The notes under the pieces are model-generated. The model saw only the letters and a program-made list of their open reading frames with translations, did not search any database and was not told the origin of the DNA. The position numbers and the translations under genes are program-made. Below are positions 4,822-5,994 of a stretch of DNA of 5,994 nucleotides, piece by piece (within the stretch, counting starts at the first letter, position 1; every line of letters begins with the position of its first letter). This stretch comes from Patescibacteria group bacterium (GTDB lineage Bacteria; Patescibacteriota; Patescibacteriia; 2-12-FULL-60-25), in contig JAHIUG010000124.1 of assembly GCA_018817245.1 (NCBI GenBank), forward strand, positions 1 through 5,994. Reading direction: 5' to 3'.

Positions 4822-5688
4822 ATGAAAAAAGTTCGCAAAGTAATTTTACCGGTCGCAGGCTATGGCACACGATTTTTACCTGCCACTAAAGCCATGCCAA
4901 AAGAGATGCTGCCTATTATTGATAAACCGGTTATTCAATATGTGGTTGAAGAAGCAGTGGCTTCGGGGATTGAAGATGTCATTCTCGTGACCTCCCAATC
5001 TAAGCACGCGGTTGAAGATCATTTTGATGACAACAAAGAACTTGAAGCATGGCTTCAGAGTACGGGCAAAGATAAACAGCTGGAGGAGATTCGTGAAATC
5101 GGCAAATTGGCGAATTTCATTTATGTGCGACAAAAGGGTCCTTATGGAAACGCCACACCGGTTTTAAATTGTCGGCATCTTATTGGTGACGAGCCTTTTG
5201 CAGTGCTTTTTGGTGACGAGTTATTTTCCGGAGACAAGCCACGGTTAAAACAAATGATCGAAGTTTACGAAAAATATCAAGATCCTGTTTTAGGTGTTAT
5301 TGAGGTAGACGATCGTGGCACTGAGCGTTACGGAATTATTGATCCGGCAGCTGAAGTTGAAGCTGGCATTTATCAACTCAAAGGAATGGTGGAAAAACCA
5401 GGTCCAAAAAAAGCTCCGTCTCACTTAGCGGCTATTGGTGCTTATATCCTGACGCCGGATATTTTTGACTCAATTACAAAAACTCCGTCAGGACATGGAG
5501 GTGAGTTGGTTTTGCTTGATGCAATTTTTGGCTTAATGAAGACAAGGCCGGTTTATGCCAAGAAGCTTGAAGGTGAATATCATGACACTGGAAATAAGTT
5601 GGGTTGGCTAAAAGCAAACGTGAACGAAGCGCTTCGACGTTCAGACATGAAGAAGGAAACAATCGCAATGTTAAAGGAAATTCAGTAG
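4822..5688 (+). CDS. galU: UTP-glucose-1-phosphate uridylyltransferase
   Basis: Encodes 288 aa (E. coli GalU is 302) from the ATG at 4822. It catalyses UTP + glucose-1-phosphate to UDP-glucose + PPi in the cytoplasm, supplying UDP-glucose for surface glycans. Seen here: the nucleotide-binding signature LPVAGYGTRFLPATKAMPKEMLPI at about 9-32, with the PKEMLP lysine; PVIQYVVEEAVASGIEDVILVTS; GDEPFAVLFGDELF with probable metal-binding Asp132; RYGIID; MVEKPGPKKAPSHLAAIGAYIL (sugar-site segment); HGGELVLLDAI; and the C-terminal EGEYHDTGNKLGWLKANVNEAL. Two family motifs differ: the usual GLGHAVLCA loop reads GPYGNATPVLN (from Gly106), and the usual PDD reads GDE (131-133). The same loop type is, to my knowledge, common in CPR GalU proteins. 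The gene is bracketed by heptamer repeats, has no visible Shine-Dalgarno, and has no terminator on either side. Confidence 0.95.
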   Translation: MKKVRKVILPVAGYGTRFLPATKAMPKEMLPIIDKPVIQYVVEEAVASGIEDVILVTSQSKHAVEDHFDDNKELEAWLQSTGKDKQLEEIREIGKLANFIYVRQKGPYGNATPVLNCRHLIGDEPFAVLFGDELFSGDKPRLKQMIEVYEKYQDPVLGVIEVDDRGTERYGIIDPAAEVEAGIYQLKGMVEKPGPKKAPSHLAAIGAYILTPDIFDSITKTPSGHGGELVLLDAIFGLMKTRPVYAKKLEGEYHDTGNKLGWLKANVNEALRRSDMKKETIAMLKEIQ

Positions 5689-5707
5689 TGGATACGGTGG
5701 TGAATTT
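5684..5707 (+). repeat. Two 12-mers of the ychF-spacer type at the end of galU
   Basis: AGTAGTGGATAC followed by GGTGGTGAATTT, overlapping the galU TAG stop (5686-5688). They match the RGTDGTRRATWM units after ychF. The 20-nt stretch from 5687 agrees with 4734-4753 at 15 of 20 positions without gaps. As after ychF, the block is followed directly by ATTCGTA-type heptamers. Confidence 0.6.
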
Positions 5708-5763
5708 GTAAATTCGTAAAAAATTTGTAATTCGTATTTTCGTATAAGATTTGTATTTTCGTA
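5704..5763 (+). repeat. WTTYGTA heptamer cluster downstream of galU
   Basis: Seven near-copies alternate between ATTTGTA and ATTCGTA/TTTCGTA, starting at 5704, 5712, 5723, 5730, 5738, 5749 and 5757. The spacings are 8, 11, 7, 8, 11 and 8 nt. The cluster fills most of the galU-to-lipoprotein gap and ends about 20 nt before the -10 element at 5783. Confidence 0.75.
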
Positions 5764-5779
5764 GACCTTGGTGTTCTTG

Positions 5780-5788
5780 TGATACAAT
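5780..5788 (+). promoter_or_regulatory. Extended -10 promoter of the lipoprotein gene, near-leaderless
   Basis: TGATACAAT is an extended -10 (TGN plus TACAAT, five of six matches, hexamer at 5783-5788). No good -35 lies at the right distance. The ATG at 5798 is only 9 nt past the hexamer, so a start point 6-8 nt downstream would leave a leader of about 2-3 nt. Confidence 0.55.
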
Positions 5789-5797
5789 AACAACTGT

Positions 5798-5994
5798 ATG
5801 AAATTCAAGCGTTATTTTTCAATCGTTGCTGTTTTAGCAATATTTTCAGTAGTATCGGGTCAGGGCTGTTTGAGCGGCCCAACTCAAGACGCGGTTCAGG
5901 CTTCAAAGCGCGTAACATTAAATGTGTGGGCCGTGGTTGATGACGTGGATGTTTATCATGACATCTTTCAAGATTATCGCGTGATGCATCCAAA
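5798..5994 (+). CDS. Probable extracellular solute-binding lipoprotein, N-terminal part only
   Basis: An open frame from the ATG at 5798 runs off the window after 65 codons without a stop. Residues 1-7 (MKFKRYF) are basic, 8-20 are hydrophobic, and Cys24 in SGQGC followed by LSGPTQD fits a type II signal peptide and a lipid anchor. The lipobox is weak: Gly rather than Leu/Val stands at -3, with Gly at -1. After a short linker, RVTLNVWAVVDDVDVYHDIFQDYRVMHP (38-65) matches the start of ABC-type sugar-binding proteins, where a VTLxVW strand leads to a D-D-x-D loop and a helix. The role would be capture of a solute outside the membrane for an ABC importer. The ligand is unknown, and the partner permease, if any, lies outside the window. 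The family call rests on 28 residues. Confidence 0.7.
   Translation, partial: MKFKRYFSIVAVLAIFSVVSGQGCLSGPTQDAVQASKRVTLNVWAVVDDVDVYHDIFQDYRVMHP

Noticed and set aside
5805..5993. A minus-strand reading frame over the right end
   Set aside because: It mirrors the lipoprotein coding sequence on the + strand, which has a signal peptide, a promoter and a recognisable domain start; the minus frame has none of these.

Overview
The window reads as a piece of a low-GC, compact bacterial genome, most likely from the Candidate Phyla Radiation (Patescibacteria, Parcubacteria-like). This placement is inferred from three things. The protein set is typical: a membrane O-antigen-ligase-like protein fused to TPRs, a short PaaX/Cas2-like regulator, a GalU with a CPR-style GPYGNxTP loop, and a lipoprotein-type solute-binding protein. 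The spacers carry short AT-rich tandem repeats. No start codon has an obvious Shine-Dalgarno sequence. No phylogenetic marker such as 16S rRNA is present, so the lineage call stays tentative. Stops used are TAG, TAG, TAA and TAG, with no sign of TGA recoding.

Layout, all on the + strand. At 1-219 there is a terminator for an upstream gene outside the window, an extended -10 promoter and a four-copy 7-nt repeat. At 220-2685 lies a 12-13-TM Wzy_C/O-antigen-ligase-like protein with a C-terminal TPR tail, ending in a strong terminator. At 2717-2943 there is a tRNA unit: a degenerate tRNA-Ala copy whose anticodon arm is an 18-nt perfect palindrome, an intact tRNA-Ala(GGC) 75 nt downstream, and a terminator. 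At 2944-3081 is a regulatory spacer with one perfect DnaA box and two dyads. At 3082-3612 is a winged-helix/Cas2-like protein, followed 18 nt later by ychF (3631-4701). Next come a repeat-filled spacer, galU (4822-5688), a second repeat-filled spacer of the same type, and the start of a predicted solute-binding lipoprotein (5798 to the window edge).

Functionally this is mostly a housekeeping and cell-surface neighbourhood. GalU makes UDP-glucose for surface glycans. The Wzy_C protein probably transfers or polymerises a lipid-linked glycan at the outer face of the membrane. The lipoprotein probably binds a solute outside the cell. YchF is a translation-associated ATPase, and the Cas2-like regulator just upstream may share its transcript. 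The least expected signals are in the spacers. They are the palindrome-bearing tRNA fossil, a 28-bp dyad covering a TTGACA element before the Cas2-like regulator, and a composite of tandem 12-mers followed by ATTCGTA-type heptamers that occurs on both sides of galU. I see no CRISPR array, transposase, phage gene or obvious defence system, and no convincing new multi-gene system.
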